From Blasia pusilla (Eukaryota > Marchantiophyta > Marchantiopsida > Blasiales): 64,000 nucleotides of DNA. Positions 23,831 to 35,315 of this stretch are shown here, in pieces; the stretch's first letter is position 1; each line of letters begins with the position of its first letter. The notes beneath the pieces are model-generated. The model did not search any database. It saw nothing but the letters and a program-made list of their open reading frames with translations, and was not told where the DNA came from. The stretch lies in NCBI GenBank assembly GCA_050084515.1, contig CM114272.1, positions 58,590,001 to 58,654,000 on the forward strand, written 5' to 3'. The position numbers were made by a program, and so were the translations under genes.

Positions 23831-24636
23831 GCTCAAGCACTCAGACTCACCGAGAGTCTCCCACACGCCTCACTAGCTCACCTATGCTAACATCAATCCC
23901 GTGATGATATTCCCGGCCTCACGCACACTCAACACGCGCGCTCACCATGAGCCTCCCAACTGACTCACCTAACCTAGCGACACTCTCTCGGGTCATACAC
24001 GTGACCCCTACTTGGCAACCGCCGTATATCCACCAACATGCTACACATGAAAAGAATCTACACTCGTCACCATCACTGCACCCACTTAGCACCAGCTACT
24101 ACCCGATACCCAGCACTCTCAATCACACACGACAACTGTGGGAAAAGGGACTCGAATGGGTAACCTGATCACGCCCTCCAACCTACTGCACTGTCAACAT
24201 GCACTCCTCCACATGATATGACAATCTCCGCAACACAACGCTCTCCTCGACCAACACGTCGATCCTCCCGTCAACAGATGCGGACAAACCGTCGGCATCA
24301 TGCGCACTGCCCCCTCCATCATCAACTCTCGAAACGCCTTACCGCGCCCCCAAAACATCATGTCACGCCCGCTGTCCAACTATGTCGGTCACTCACCACG
24401 TCGACATCCTCCCTGCCATCACGTTGCCCATGCGCAACCGCGTTCGCCGGACCAACCTCGTCCGTCCTACCACATTCGCCGCTACAAGTGCACCACATCC
24501 ACTCCTACAACGTTGAGGGGCGCCGTTTTCCGTCTGTCAGCTCCCGTTGGCTGCAAGCCCTAACTCTCTTTTCTTCTCGCCCCCCCCCCCTCTCTCGCGT
24601 ACACCCGACGCTCCATCGCACAGAGAAAAACTCTTT

Positions 24637-24740
24637 CTTTTTACATGTGTGGATCGACCCGTGTGTGGGGAAGATCGGTGTTGTGTGGTGTAGATGTGAC
24701 CAGCGATGTATGTTGTGTAGTGATATGTATGCGCACGACA
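24637..24740 (+). repeat. Right terminal B unit (B2) of element A, plus orientation
   Basis: From tttttacatgtgtggatcga to gcgcacgaca, nearly identical to the B units of D and in plus orientation although the neighbouring Gag leader is minus. It ends exactly at the TTGA target duplication. Confidence 0.75.
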
Positions 24741-24744
24741 TTGA

Positions 24745-25248
24745 AGAAGATACATCTTAGACAATGCATTGTCTCATTCCAAGGACTTGTGAAGTTTGTA
24801 AGCCATCAACTTGACAACTCTACTAGATAGATGATCCTTTTTTTATAATACCATGTTAAAATTAGAAAATGTAGACAGGAGAAAATACTCCAATTTGTAA
24901 AATCTTATGTCATAACAAGCAGGGATGGGATTATTTAAAATAAAAATAAAGGAAGATGAAGGAATTCTGAAGACCCAAAATGGAGGGGGGAAAAACTTGA
25001 AGATGAAAAGATAGGACTAATGATATAGTGACTTGCACAATGTATACGTCTTTATAGAGATGAAAATTCTTAGTTAGATATTCTAAGCAACAAGATCAGA
25101 TCAAGATACGTAACAATTTCATATATAACATCTAAAATATCTCACGCAAAATTACTAGCTCTGCATAGAATTCTTAGAAAGTGTGGTAATAATTCCATAT
25201 AGAATCACTAATTCAATCCTATTCTTTATCATTGCAAGATCCTAATAA
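24745..25248. other. AT-rich spacer between elements A and B
   Basis: No ORF with a recognisable domain. Confidence 0.5.
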
Positions 25249-25385
25249 TCTATCTTATTATTGGAGAGTACTCCTTTAATTTTCAAACACGTTCTCTTGA
25301 CATTTGGCCCTCTCTGCCAATAGGATCACTCGCCCTCTCAACCAATAGGATCCTTTGATATTTCAACCAATAAGATTGTTTGAAA
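25249..25385 (+). mobile_element. Helitron-type 5' terminus (3), interrupted by element B
   Basis: A|TCTATCTTATTATTGGAGAG then tactcctttaattttcaaac is the Helitron start seen at 13,947. Internal 'accaataggatc' words recur (25,315-25,370). Element B begins at 25,390 and may have inserted into it. Confidence 0.4.
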
Positions 25386-25729
25386 TTGATGTCATGCGCA
25401 TACACATCGCTACACAACATACATCACTGTCATTGAACACACACACACATACACACCATCCCATGCTAATTCATGGCATCTATACATAGAGTCGAGAAAC
25501 TATCCCCAACATGGAAACTTACCCGAAATAGTAAGGTTCTCTATATGGCTCCAAATGAGCCGAAACGAAGGGAAAACCTGCTCTCTCGGGTTTCCCGCGG
25601 CCTCAACAGGTCATTCTCGACCTACTGGGCCTGTCCTCCACTACTCGTGAAGACTCTCTACTAGATCCCACCGATCTATCATAACAGTCGTGACAACTGT
25701 CGTGCGCATACATATCGCTACACAACATA

Positions 25730-26830
25730 CATCGCTGTCATCGAACACACATGGCACCGACTCCTCATCATTCTCTCCATGCCATCGAGCTCCAGTCGCA
25801 TCTCGCTGAGTCGGGCATGGGTTACGACTCAACCCATCTGCATCTTGGTTGAGCGTCTCAGGTCTATGTACCACCTGAAAATCATACTCCTACAACAACA
25901 GAGCCCATCTCGCAAGCTTCCTTGTAAGCTTGTCGGACTCCATCAACCACTTCAGTGGTTGATAATCAGTGATGATGGTAAAGGGGTTTCCGAATAAGTA
26001 ACACCTAAAATGCGCGACAATCCACACTGCAGCCAAGCACTCACCCTCTGCAGTGTTGTTCGAGCCCAAATACTCAATCTGGTCCTACCCAAGTACTCAA
26101 TTTGGTTGTAGAAGAACTTGCACTTGCCTGGATAGAGCTTCAGCCATGTAATTGCAATTGTCGAAACACCTCCTCTAGATGTTGCTCATGCTCCTCTACC
26201 GTGGCGCTAAAGACTACGATGTCATCAATATAACACCTAGCAAAATCCAGACCAGCCAAGATCCTATCCATGACCCTCTAAAACTTTGCCGGGGCGTTCT
26301 TTAACCCAAATAGTAAGAACCGCCACTAGTACAAACAATCCTTCCCATGAGGATCCATGCCCCAAAATGCCGTCTTCTACATGTCCTCCAATCTGATAGG
26401 CAGCTGATGGTATCTGGCTCGCAAATCCAATGAACTGAAGACCTTTGCGTGATCAATCGCATCAGAGATCTCCTCACGGGTGGGCAAGGCATACCTATTG
26501 GACTTTGTCTGCCGATTGATAGGTCGGTAATCCCCACACATTCGCCTATCCGTCCAGTTGCCATGCATATCCTTCTTGGCGAGCATGATAGTGGCAGATG
26601 CATACTCCCCATACGACATCTCCACTAGTTCTGCTCCGACCAAGTCTTGGCTCCTACTCTAAATCAGAGCCCTCTCCATATCACTATACCTGTAGGATCA
26701 TCGGAAGATTGGCGTATCACTCGACAACTCAATGCAAATCCCCGGTCCCTTCAGCCTACCCAAATCCTCCCTGCTAAACGCAAAGCAGCTCCTATAACTC
26801 ATGAGGAACTGATGTATTCGGCGAGGCTCT
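25730..26830 (-). pseudogene. RT and RNase H remnants (element B)
   Basis: RT at 26,377-26,830 contains MSYGEYASATIMLAKKDM, MCGDYRPINRQT and LDLRARYHQLPIRLED, then frameshifts. The YxDD region near 26,220 is recognisable only in DNA. Near 26,060-26,090 a deletion joins RT directly to RNase H (25,730-26,055; ITDYQPLKWLMESDKL, then VHRPETLNQDADGLSRN). Ty3/gypsy type, inactive. Confidence 0.72.
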
Positions 26831-27269
26831 CCTCCTGTCAACTTAGGGCCCATATCTGGCTCCCAAGTCTCCATCGTGACTACAATAGGACTCTTCAACG
26901 CGGGTATCGGTGGTTGCTATGGTGCAACCCCGTCTCAAACAACAACACTTGGCCGCTCTTCTGCAGCCAACTGCAAACTCTGCAGTGGCTATAGGAGAGC
27001 GGCCACTCCTTCCATCGAGCGTGGTTTTGGGCACTGCGTATTCTCCTCCACGTGCAGTGCCCAAAACCACCCTTGATGCTGTGGCTATAATCTCTTGGCG
27101 TACCTGCAAAACATCCCAAGAAGTCCAAGGGTGTCTCTCCCGATCTCCCCTGGTGCGTAGATCTCCTCGGGTCTCGCCCCCAGCCACTGCCTCCACCGTC
27201 TCAGTAGGCATGGGGCTCACCAACGCAACCGCTGTGATCTGTCGCGATCTCATACAACGCTCCTCAGCC

Positions 27270-28235
27270 ACTCCCAAGCTGCGGATCCATGTCAAGCAGT
27301 TCAGGTCCATCGCCTGACCCAAGACATGGCATCGTGATGCCTTTGACACTGACGGTACTCTCGTCACTCCTGTGGGAGATCCTATCGCTCGCTCTCTCTC
27401 GTCGGCATTGGGCTCCACCAACCACTGAACCTGGTCATCCCAAATCAAGCCCAGGCGGGCCTCCTTGTATGCATAGGAAGCGGGAAAACTCACAAGCCTG
27501 GGCAAGGTTACCGCGGCCTGCCTACCCTGTTGACCATAGTCAACGGTGGTCGATCATCGTGCCTCACTGCCTGTGATCGACGATCTGGATCCAGAATGGA
27601 ATCCACTAACAAATGGGAGGGGCGCTCCACTCTTGCATACGCCCTCCATAACACCGCATGGGGCACCAAGTTGGTCCACCATAGACGCGGGCGATGGGCT
27701 CTAGAACCTACACTCGCCGCATCCAAGAACACTCCTGGGCCGATCCAAGCACACACCTGATGGGCACTCGTCACCACCTGTAACCTGGAGTCTCCAAAGA
27801 TTGGCACATTGTCCAAAATGTAGGCTGGAGAACAAGACTGGTGCTCCTGCAACTGCCGTAAGACCCTCAACATCTCCCAAAACAACCTCGACCGACTGTC
27901 AGCCAACCCGTTGCCTCGTCCAACACTCGATTGGCCCTAACATGGCCAACCGGCAATGACCAAATCAATGGTCAGTACCCGCTCTAAGTCATGCGCCCCC
28001 AACAAAAAAATATTCCTCGGTAGGGAAGGGAACTCTGGTGCCCCTGTACTGCGGACGCAGACAATAAGTCGGGAAAACATAGGCGTAACTGTGCCACATG
28101 TCGTAGTGAGACGCGCCTCGCAACATCATCACTCTCCACATATAGGTAATCCTGTACTCGCACTCCTGCCTGCAAAACAATAGCTAACCCAATGCTAATC
28201 CCTCCAAAGAGATCTATCACTCGAATACCCTCCTC
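27270..28235 (-). pseudogene. DNA (cytosine-5) methyltransferase domain (element B)
   Basis: Motif I (DRSLWRD with a frameshift, then GGISIGLAIVLQAGVRV) lies near 28,190-28,233. Motif IV GWPC is followed by a stop where A has Gln. LFWEMLRVLRQLQ, AYILDNVPIFGD (motif VI with Asp for Glu), SRAHRPRLWWTNLVP, then NADERERAIGSPTG and LGQAMDLNCLTWI complete motifs VI-X. It shares domain order with A and C despite clear divergence, so the module predates the split of the two subtypes. Confidence 0.82.
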
Positions 28236-28289
28236 TTGGGTACCACACAATGGGTGTGGTATCCAAGGGTGTCATCGTAGCACTCCCTG

Positions 28290-29050
28290 CTACCTCGAGT
28301 TCCTCAAACTCATCACGCTCCGGTGCAAATGCCTCGCTCCACGCGGTCTGCGCGTGCTTATCTGCCAATCGTCGAAGCTCCTCAGTCGAGCCCCACAACG
28401 GCACCTCTCCTCCACGGAATGATGTAGCTACCATAACACTCCTCTCCATAGAAATGTCAGGAACGGGAGTATCCTGTGCATGGACATGTCCCTCAATCAA
28501 ATCACTAGGCCAAGTGATAGCATTGCTAAATGCTGCTAAGGTCGCCATCTCTCCTGGCCGTTGCTCGATCACTGCATCTGTGAATCGAATGGGTAATGAG
28601 CTGAGGCGCCCATCACCTGACTGACATCCTGGTCTGTAGGACGCTGACTCCTCCAAGTAATCTAGGGAAAAACCCATCGGCTATAACAGTGCTCCATCAA
28701 CCAAGACGTCGTAGGACTCTACATCAGTCATTATCGCCTTGGCGTGCACCACGGACTCATCTGTAGGATGTCTCGGGCGAATCCTCACCACGACCTCCTG
28801 TCAGGTGATATATTGTGTGGTACTCGCTCCACCCAAGGATGTCTGTAACCCAAATGGACAATGCTCCACATCGGCTCTCGTCAAGCCCAATCCTCTGAAT
28901 GACGCTTTCCCCAACATCAAGGGTTGCGCTCCTGAATCCAACAAGACGCGCTACGGACTAAAAGCTCTACCTCCAGGACTCACCAACTGGAAGACCTTTC
29001 CTCGGTTATCTAGAAACACAACACTAGAAGAAGCCATGGCACGCTTTATC
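28290..29050 (-). pseudogene. Aspartic protease (element B)
   Basis: Minus-strand frames contain LLDSGAQPLMLGKA (D-S-G-A active site, near 28,930) and GFSLDYLEESASYRPG (28,195-28,677). Several stops. It leads straight into the methyltransferase, as in A. Confidence 0.65.
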
Positions 29051-29499
29051 GCGGGTCTAGTGGGCATCTCCGCCATCCTAGCAAAACATGCACAGCTTCA
29101 TGATCTACAACAATGTCAAAACATATTTAGAATCGGACATTTGAGTAAAAACTGACCGGGATTATTGTAAGGCCCAATGACTCTTTCTCCTACACAAAAT
29201 TTGGCAGCGCTTCCGCGTTGATTTCTCTCAACGAAAATGTAAAACCTTTAAAAATAAAAATCAGCAAGCTACATGGTGCTCCGAAGAACACCGGCATGGG
29301 GCAACCCGCTCCCATACTCAATCCCTATCAAATATTGGGCAGCGCTTCTGCGCGCCACTCTTCCACACGAAAAATCGGCAAATGCAAAGAACAATCAAAG
29401 CATCCCTTGCTCTGGTGAGCACTCCCATGAGCCTCTGAAAGGGGAACACGATCTCCAACCTGCAAAAACAGCGAGTGACCAGCGAGCTCCCCCATGAAG

Positions 29500-30052
29500 C
29501 TCTCTCACTCTCTCATTCTCTCATTCTATCTTTGTAAAGTAAGATCCAATCTCTCTTTACACCATCTCACACCATAGCTCTCAAAGGTGTGCACTCTCTC
29601 TCATGTCAAACCAAACCCACTCTCCTAATGAGAGGTTTGGGTTACACTCACAAGGCAAGGGACCATAGCTCCGCGGCCTCATGCCAAGAGGTTCAACAAA
29701 GAGAGAATGAGCTCTCAAGCTCTCTCTCCTTGAGATATACCCCTCCCCTCCCCTCTCCCAAGCTTTCTCCATGGTAACCTATGCTCCCAAGTCACCTCCT
29801 TGGCTCTTGATCTGATGTAGGAGGTCAAGGGCCACTTACCAAAATTAGAAAGTCAACTATCCCCAACATGGAAACTTACCCGAAATAGTAAGGTTCTCTA
29901 TATGGCTCCAAATGAGCCGAAACGAAGGGAAAACCTGCTCTCTCAGGTTTCCCGGGGCCTCAACAGGTCATTCTCGACCTCCTGGGCATGTCCTCCACTA
30001 CTCGTGAAGACGCTCTGCTAGATCCCACCGATCTATCCTAACAATCGTGACA
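29500..30052 (-). repeat. 5' LTR (A unit plus R region) of element B, subtype 2
   Basis: On the minus strand it begins TGTCACGATTGTTAGG. It shares long stretches with 52,235-52,740 in E (for example ggcttatttggagccatata, gaggtatacc-like and gagagaatgagctctc words). The boundary with the leader is not sharp. Confidence 0.6.
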
Positions 30053-30056
30053 TTGA

Positions 30057-32604
30057 TTTGAGAGGTTAATTAAGAGTTTTGGGTGTTTAGGGTTTGATTA
30101 CACAAAATTAATTAAATTTGCCCAGTGTAGTGCACAAACATCCATACCACTACTAATTCTATATAGAAGCATGCCATAAAGTGCATAAAAATAGTGATGT
30201 CCTTATCGTGGAATCACACATATGGAAGTACAATCCACTTAGGTGATAATTTACTCTTCACTATCCATCCTTTTGTGAAATTGGGTTGAATTATCTCATA
30301 GTTTATTTCAAGTTTGTAGAGACCTATAGTAAGTTTGTTGTAAGTTTTTTGGTATTTTTATTCTCTCCCTTTTGAGCATGTAAGAGACTATATGATTAAT
30401 CATACTACTTTACTATAGGTCTCTACAAATGGGAGGCAGGAGGTTTGAATCCTCTTGATCTCGAAATTTGAATAAATCTTCCTAAAAATTGAACTCCACT
30501 CTCGCTTGAAAGTTTGGACGAAAATCTTTCCATAGATTTATTTTTAGTTGCTTATCAACATGGACGTTGGGAGAAATTCTCCTACAATTTAAAGCCATGT
30601 CTACATTATTTTGGAGAAATACTCTATGGATTTGATTTTTGAACTACTACTATAAAGTGGCTCATATAGGTATGCATTTATATGCTCATAAATGGTGTGT
30701 TTATAAAACTTCTCAATGCAAACTATCGTTTAGGGTGTAGAGTGTAGGATGCCCTAAGAGGTGGATGCCACGGTATGGCATTTTCTCCATCGAGGGATGA
30801 AGACGTAGGGTCTCAATTTTACCCTAAAATCAAAACAATATAAGAGAATTTTAGATTATAGAAGATCCTACCTCTATCACCTTACATAAGTTTCTCCCTC
30901 TAAGATAATTTAATAACATGATTTTATGGGAAATATAATGATTGTAAAATTTTAGTCCAAAAAAATGGGATGCCATAATAAGAAATCTTGATGGACATTA
31001 TGTAATCTGTTCTCGATTTGACTTTTGGTGTCCGATTTGTGGTGTTAATGGAAAGAAGGATTCATTAGGAATGGTTAAAGGAGTATGCATGCATAAAGAG
31101 TAAACTAGTCACTTGAATAACCCATTTCCACCATAATTATATCCTTTAAAATTTGTTGGATGCAGAAAAGAAATAGGATTATTTGCACAGAGGATTCTAA
31201 TTTTGTCTCTTGACATTGAAGAGTACTTAAGCTAACTCAATCAAAACTAGTTAGAGATTGGAAAAGATTCCTTATATAAGTTAAGATAGGATATTGATCC
31301 TCAAGTTTAGCCAAGTGATTAAACTTGATGAGTTTGAAGCTTAGACCAACATACATTTAGGGAGGCATTTCATCAATTTTAATTTCGAGGTATAGATGAT
31401 GGTTCAAAGATCTCTATGGTCCATCCTATAGGCTAGGGACACAAGGGTTCATTTTAGGATAAATGGGATATCTCATACGTATAGGGTACATTTATACTAT
31501 TATACTATACCAAAACTATTATACTTCTAATGAGCATCTAATATATCGATGTAAAATTTCAAATGCATACATAGAAAATTTGTATCAATTTTATGGTGGC
31601 ATTTTCTCTTATGGTAAATTTTTCTTTACATGGAGCCATATGCCACATGAAAACCCATAATTGTCTCCTTGAGGAGTGGGGAGTTAAAGACATCAAGCAA
31701 TTGTAAACTCAAATTTCCTATTCTCAGAGGTTTCATGCATTATAGCTTGGATTTGTACAAGGCTTAGTTATTTTTTTAAACCTTAAATTCGAGATAAATA
31801 CGAAATATTTCAAGCTTCCATTTGGTTATTTTTCCTTCCTAAAAAAATCATCACTTACTAAATTTTACCACTATAAAGTCAATCCAACTTTTCATAGCAA
31901 TCTTGGAAAATTTTAAATGATGTTTGCTAGATTAACAATAAAATTTAGCATTAGATGCAAAATAATTCATTATCCCAATTAATCTCACTAATATATAGGT
32001 TGGAAATCCAAGGGTGTAGGCCCATCCATCCATGCTTCACAATCTTGAGACTTTGCTCGCCCTTGTACCATATTACCATCAACAAATGATGATTATGTTG
32101 GAAATCAATTTATTTCAATCATATTTCTGAGTGTGTCTTGAACAATCATTAAAATATCCTAGGATTTAGCATCTAAATAAGGTTTAACACACACTAAATA
32201 TTTATGCAGTCGAAGATATCTTATTCCCCTAGCACTTGGGAGAAGATGCTTGTATAAGGCTCATAACTTTTTTGAAACTTGGCATATCATTTCCAGGTCT
32301 TAGCAAGTTTGAGAAGAGGTAAACAAATTGCAAAAATTGACTCACAACTCACTTACAAAAAACCATGGATTGATAACCTTCGACTAACTTCCATATTCCG
32401 AATTTGGCATAGAGTTGTCGATGTCACACAACCTCTTAACCCCATTGCCCAAGTGAGGGGATTTGAAATAGATGCCCAAGCTCATCCACTCCACTACAAA
32501 CAAACATGGAATCATCCACACTGATGACTCTCAAGTGGAGCGACAAAGGACAAAGTGTAACAAGGTCAAATTTTAATCTATGATTGTATGAGAGAAATTT
32601 GTGA
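30057..32604. other. AT-rich intergenic DNA, one foldback
   Basis: No domain-bearing ORF. It contains the foldback at 30,314-30,428 and scattered tRNA-promoter-like words (30,440; 31,305) too weak to call SINEs. Confidence 0.45.
30314..30428. repeat. 115-bp foldback with 19-bp perfect inverted repeats (MITE candidate)
   Basis: TTGTAGAGACCTATAGTAA (30,314-30,332) is the exact reverse complement of 30,410-30,428. The interior holds a 14-bp palindrome TATGATTAATCATA. No clear target duplication was seen, so MITE status is a suggestion. Confidence 0.5.
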
Positions 32605-35315
32605 TCACATGTATAAATCTTCTTCAGACGCTTGCAAAATAGGGAGCTTCACTTTAACCGGGGAGAGAGCCGACCTTTGAGATATAAAATGAATGTGGAG
32701 ACCATTCTCTTCTTGAGCTATCTTGTACAAAATCTCCCCTGCCCCAAAATTGCCAAGTAACAAATAGGACTTCTCGGATCCATCCATTGTGATACAAATA
32801 TCATCAGAACCTGCCGTGAATAGAACCATTACACTTTAGAAACCTACATGGCATGTGTTCACATTACTGGGAGAGAAAGGGATCATGCACAAAATAGGGA
32901 TGGGAGGAACATGATAGAGGAAATCACAAAACTCAAAAGAGTCTAACAAAAGACACGCCACAAGCAATTCTAATGGCACCAAGCCAAAACTCCTCTCAAA
33001 ACTTAAACCTCCAGCGTAATAGGAGGGAACTCGTCAAGTAAAATACATGTGTGAACTCAAAGAAAACTCTATAAGCAAAAAGTATCAAAGTCTCAACAAC
33101 TCACTCTTGATTGCTCTCCAATAAGAGGCGTCTTCCATGTTTCCCCTAGTCTTATGTTTGTCCATGGAAGATGGGAAGGGAGACTCAAATCATGTTGGAG
33201 AAAGCAGAGAAACCCTATCGCAACTACACCTCATACGAGAAAAAGGCAATGGAAAATGAAGGAAAATAATCACTTGCAAAAGTAACTTGACTTCACCAAC
33301 TTGAATTCTACGATGCAGATTGTGTACCAGGGGTTCCAGTAATAAGTATCCGGGTTAATAAGGGAAATTTCGTTTGAAGAGGAACACTTTGGTACTTAAA
33401 TATGAGTCTTGTGAGCAGTGGCATACAACTAACACTTGATCATGCCACTTAAGTGGAGAATGACCAATATGTACAAGATAGATTTAAGCTAGTTCTTGGG
33501 AACTAGCTTTTGATACTACAAAATCCGAGGTAAAAAATAACCCTAAAATTGGAATTCATGAAACCCATTTGGATGGGATTTCATGACTTTCGGACCTCAA
33601 AGACAAGCACACTTTGTTGTGTGAACAACAAAAATTGGATGGAACTCTAGAATTTATAATTGTTTAGATCGTCTAATGGGAGGTAGACCGTAGATTCCAC
33701 CCACCCCACTAGCTTGAACCACACCACATCCTCAATTTAAGGAGATGCCCCTCGAGTCGAGTCTAAACTAATCTAAACATTTCTCAAGTCGAGATGAATT
33801 TAGACTACTAAATCTCCTAACTACCCAATTAGTTATAGCATGCTGAGTTGATGGAGTCAAGTCTAAACTAAATCAAGTTTGGTATATTGCTTCCACATCA
33901 AAGTAGGGTTTTCCAAAGGCCCGTTAGCTACGACTCAATAAGTTAAACTTAAGTCTAAACTAATGCTTTGAGTTATCTAGTAAATGCCCTATCAAATTAG
34001 TGTTATCACCTTACTAAATTGGATGCGGTTTGGTAAGTTATTAGAGGCGAGCCTAAAACTAGTGTTAGGGCTTATCTTCTAAAAGATAAACCTAACACTA
34101 ATTTATCCTCGATTAGCATTGGGATTCTTTGAATCTCTTAATTTGGTCTACCTCAATAGTTCAAGCATTATCATTCGAGTACTATAGTCCTCTTGGGTCT
34201 CCGCAACAACAAATCAGTTTCTTCATTCATTCTTTTGTCTCTAACCCAAACACACACAAAATCCTTCAGTCCTACGTGAAGATGGGGATGAATCCCAATC
34301 CACCACTCTCTCAGTTGCAGGAAAAGTTGAGCAGAAAGAGCAATACTTTGTGATATTAATCTAGATGCCATATTGAACTTGAATATGGAACATTCATGCT
34401 GAGAATAAACGAATGTAGAGCCATAAGTTGACGCATAGTTTGGGCTTCTTAGTTTGACTATTGAATTGTGAGGTTAGAATTTCTTCAAAGGCCCATGGCA
34501 AGACTATGGGGAGGAAAAGTGAGATAAAGTGGACAAGTTGAGAGCAACAGAAGTTGGGAGATACATAACAAAGTGGAGAAGCGAGCCAAGTTGCAACAAA
34601 ACATTCAAGTGTTGAACATACATGCAGCATGTTCCAGCTGAGTGTTGTAGATGAAGTCCAACACAGCTGAGGCCTCGCGCTCAAAATCATGCAAGGGCCC
34701 ACTACCGAAGCCAACACGTCGGAGCTTTGCCAGACCTTCTCCCAGTTCTACCATAGCTCCCCGGTGATTCTGCAGCCATCAACAAGAGCTTAGAGTATGA
34801 CCTTCTAGCAGTCCATCATAGCTCTCTTTGGATTCTCCAACCATAGCCAAGACAGAGTCAGACCTTCTCCTAATTCTCATCATAGCTCTCCTGTGGTTAT
34901 GCATCCATGAGCAAGAACTGAGATGTCATTCAAGAAGCTCCAAGTATCTATAACTGAGTTATGGTATAGTTCTAGCCCTCAAACAAAAGTTTTTACTAAG
35001 CAACTCAATGGAGAGAGTCAGATGCCTAGTTACCTGGTGAAGAAGGTGGTATAGTCCCACAGCGCACTGAAGGATTCCATGCAGTATGCTTCTTTGAGGC
35101 TCAGGTGCATCGTTCCAAAGGCTTTCCAGAACATCGTGACATTGGTAGTATTCTCCCGCATTGAAAAGCTTCACACCCTCATGAAAACTCACACTCAATG
35201 CTTCCTCCCCAATTTCTTCGTCATTCCACCTCCATGCCGATGCTAAAACTGGTCTCGCTGGACTAATTCTCTCCAAGCACTGACCTACATTCCATAGATT
35301 GACATTACAGTCCAT
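32605..35315 (-). CDS. DUF309-family protein, three exons found
   Basis: Exons 35,034-35,315, 34,622-34,769 and 32,605-32,810 join with consensus GT-AG borders and matching phases (0, 1) into a 211-codon reading frame. Exon 1 carries the DUF309 core: VSFHEGVKLFNAGEYYQCHDVLESLW, with the conserved H-D-x3-E, then ILHGILQCAVGLYHLLHQ. Exon 2 continues NHRGAMVELGEGLAKL and VLDFIYNTQLEHA. Exon 3 gives CITMDGSEKSYLLLGNFGAG and a VKLPILQASEEDLYM end. DUF309 proteins are small helical proteins of unknown function found in bacteria and plants; plant members usually have a plastid transit peptide. None is visible after the Met at 35,315, and an acceptor-like GTCAG lies just inside, so a further 5' exon upstream is likely. 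Intron 2 is 1.8 kb. All conserved positions are intact, so I judge it functional. Confidence 0.85.

Larger units (their letters stand above)
15214..24740 (-). mobile_element. Element A: Ty3/gypsy-like retrotransposon with DNA methyltransferase and PHD modules
   Basis: A 9.5-kb insertion flanked by TTGA at 15,210-15,213 and 24,741-24,744 (4-bp target duplication). Read on the minus strand the coding order is Gag, aspartic protease, cytosine-5 methyltransferase, reverse transcriptase, RNase H, integrase, PHD finger, the order of Ty3/gypsy elements plus two extra modules. Its outermost termini (TGTCACATCTG at left, GCGCACGACA at right) are in plus orientation, opposite to the interior. Protease, the front half of the methyltransferase and RT share one frame, implying a single polyprotein. 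Many stops, a frameshift in the methyltransferase and a changed RT catalytic box (CRDD) show it is dead. Confidence 0.85.
25390..30052 (-). mobile_element. Element B: internally deleted copy of the methyltransferase-bearing family (subtype 2)
   Basis: A 4.7-kb insertion bounded by TTGA on both sides (25,386-25,389; 30,053-30,056). On the minus strand it begins TGTCACGATTGTTAGG and ends ...TGCGCATGACA. Retained: LTR-like A unit (about 29,500-30,052), protease, methyltransferase, RT, part of RNase H, and at the left end a B-A-B arrangement (25,700-25,760 / 25,487-25,694 / 25,390-25,480). Lost: Gag, integrase and PHD, plus a piece between RT and RNase H. Its LTR matches fragment E rather than A/C/D. 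It could only move in trans. Confidence 0.78.

Noticed and set aside
30430-30460. B-box-like ggtttgaatcc as a tRNA or SINE promoter
   Set aside because: No partner A box or cloverleaf; same for the word at 31,305-31,350.
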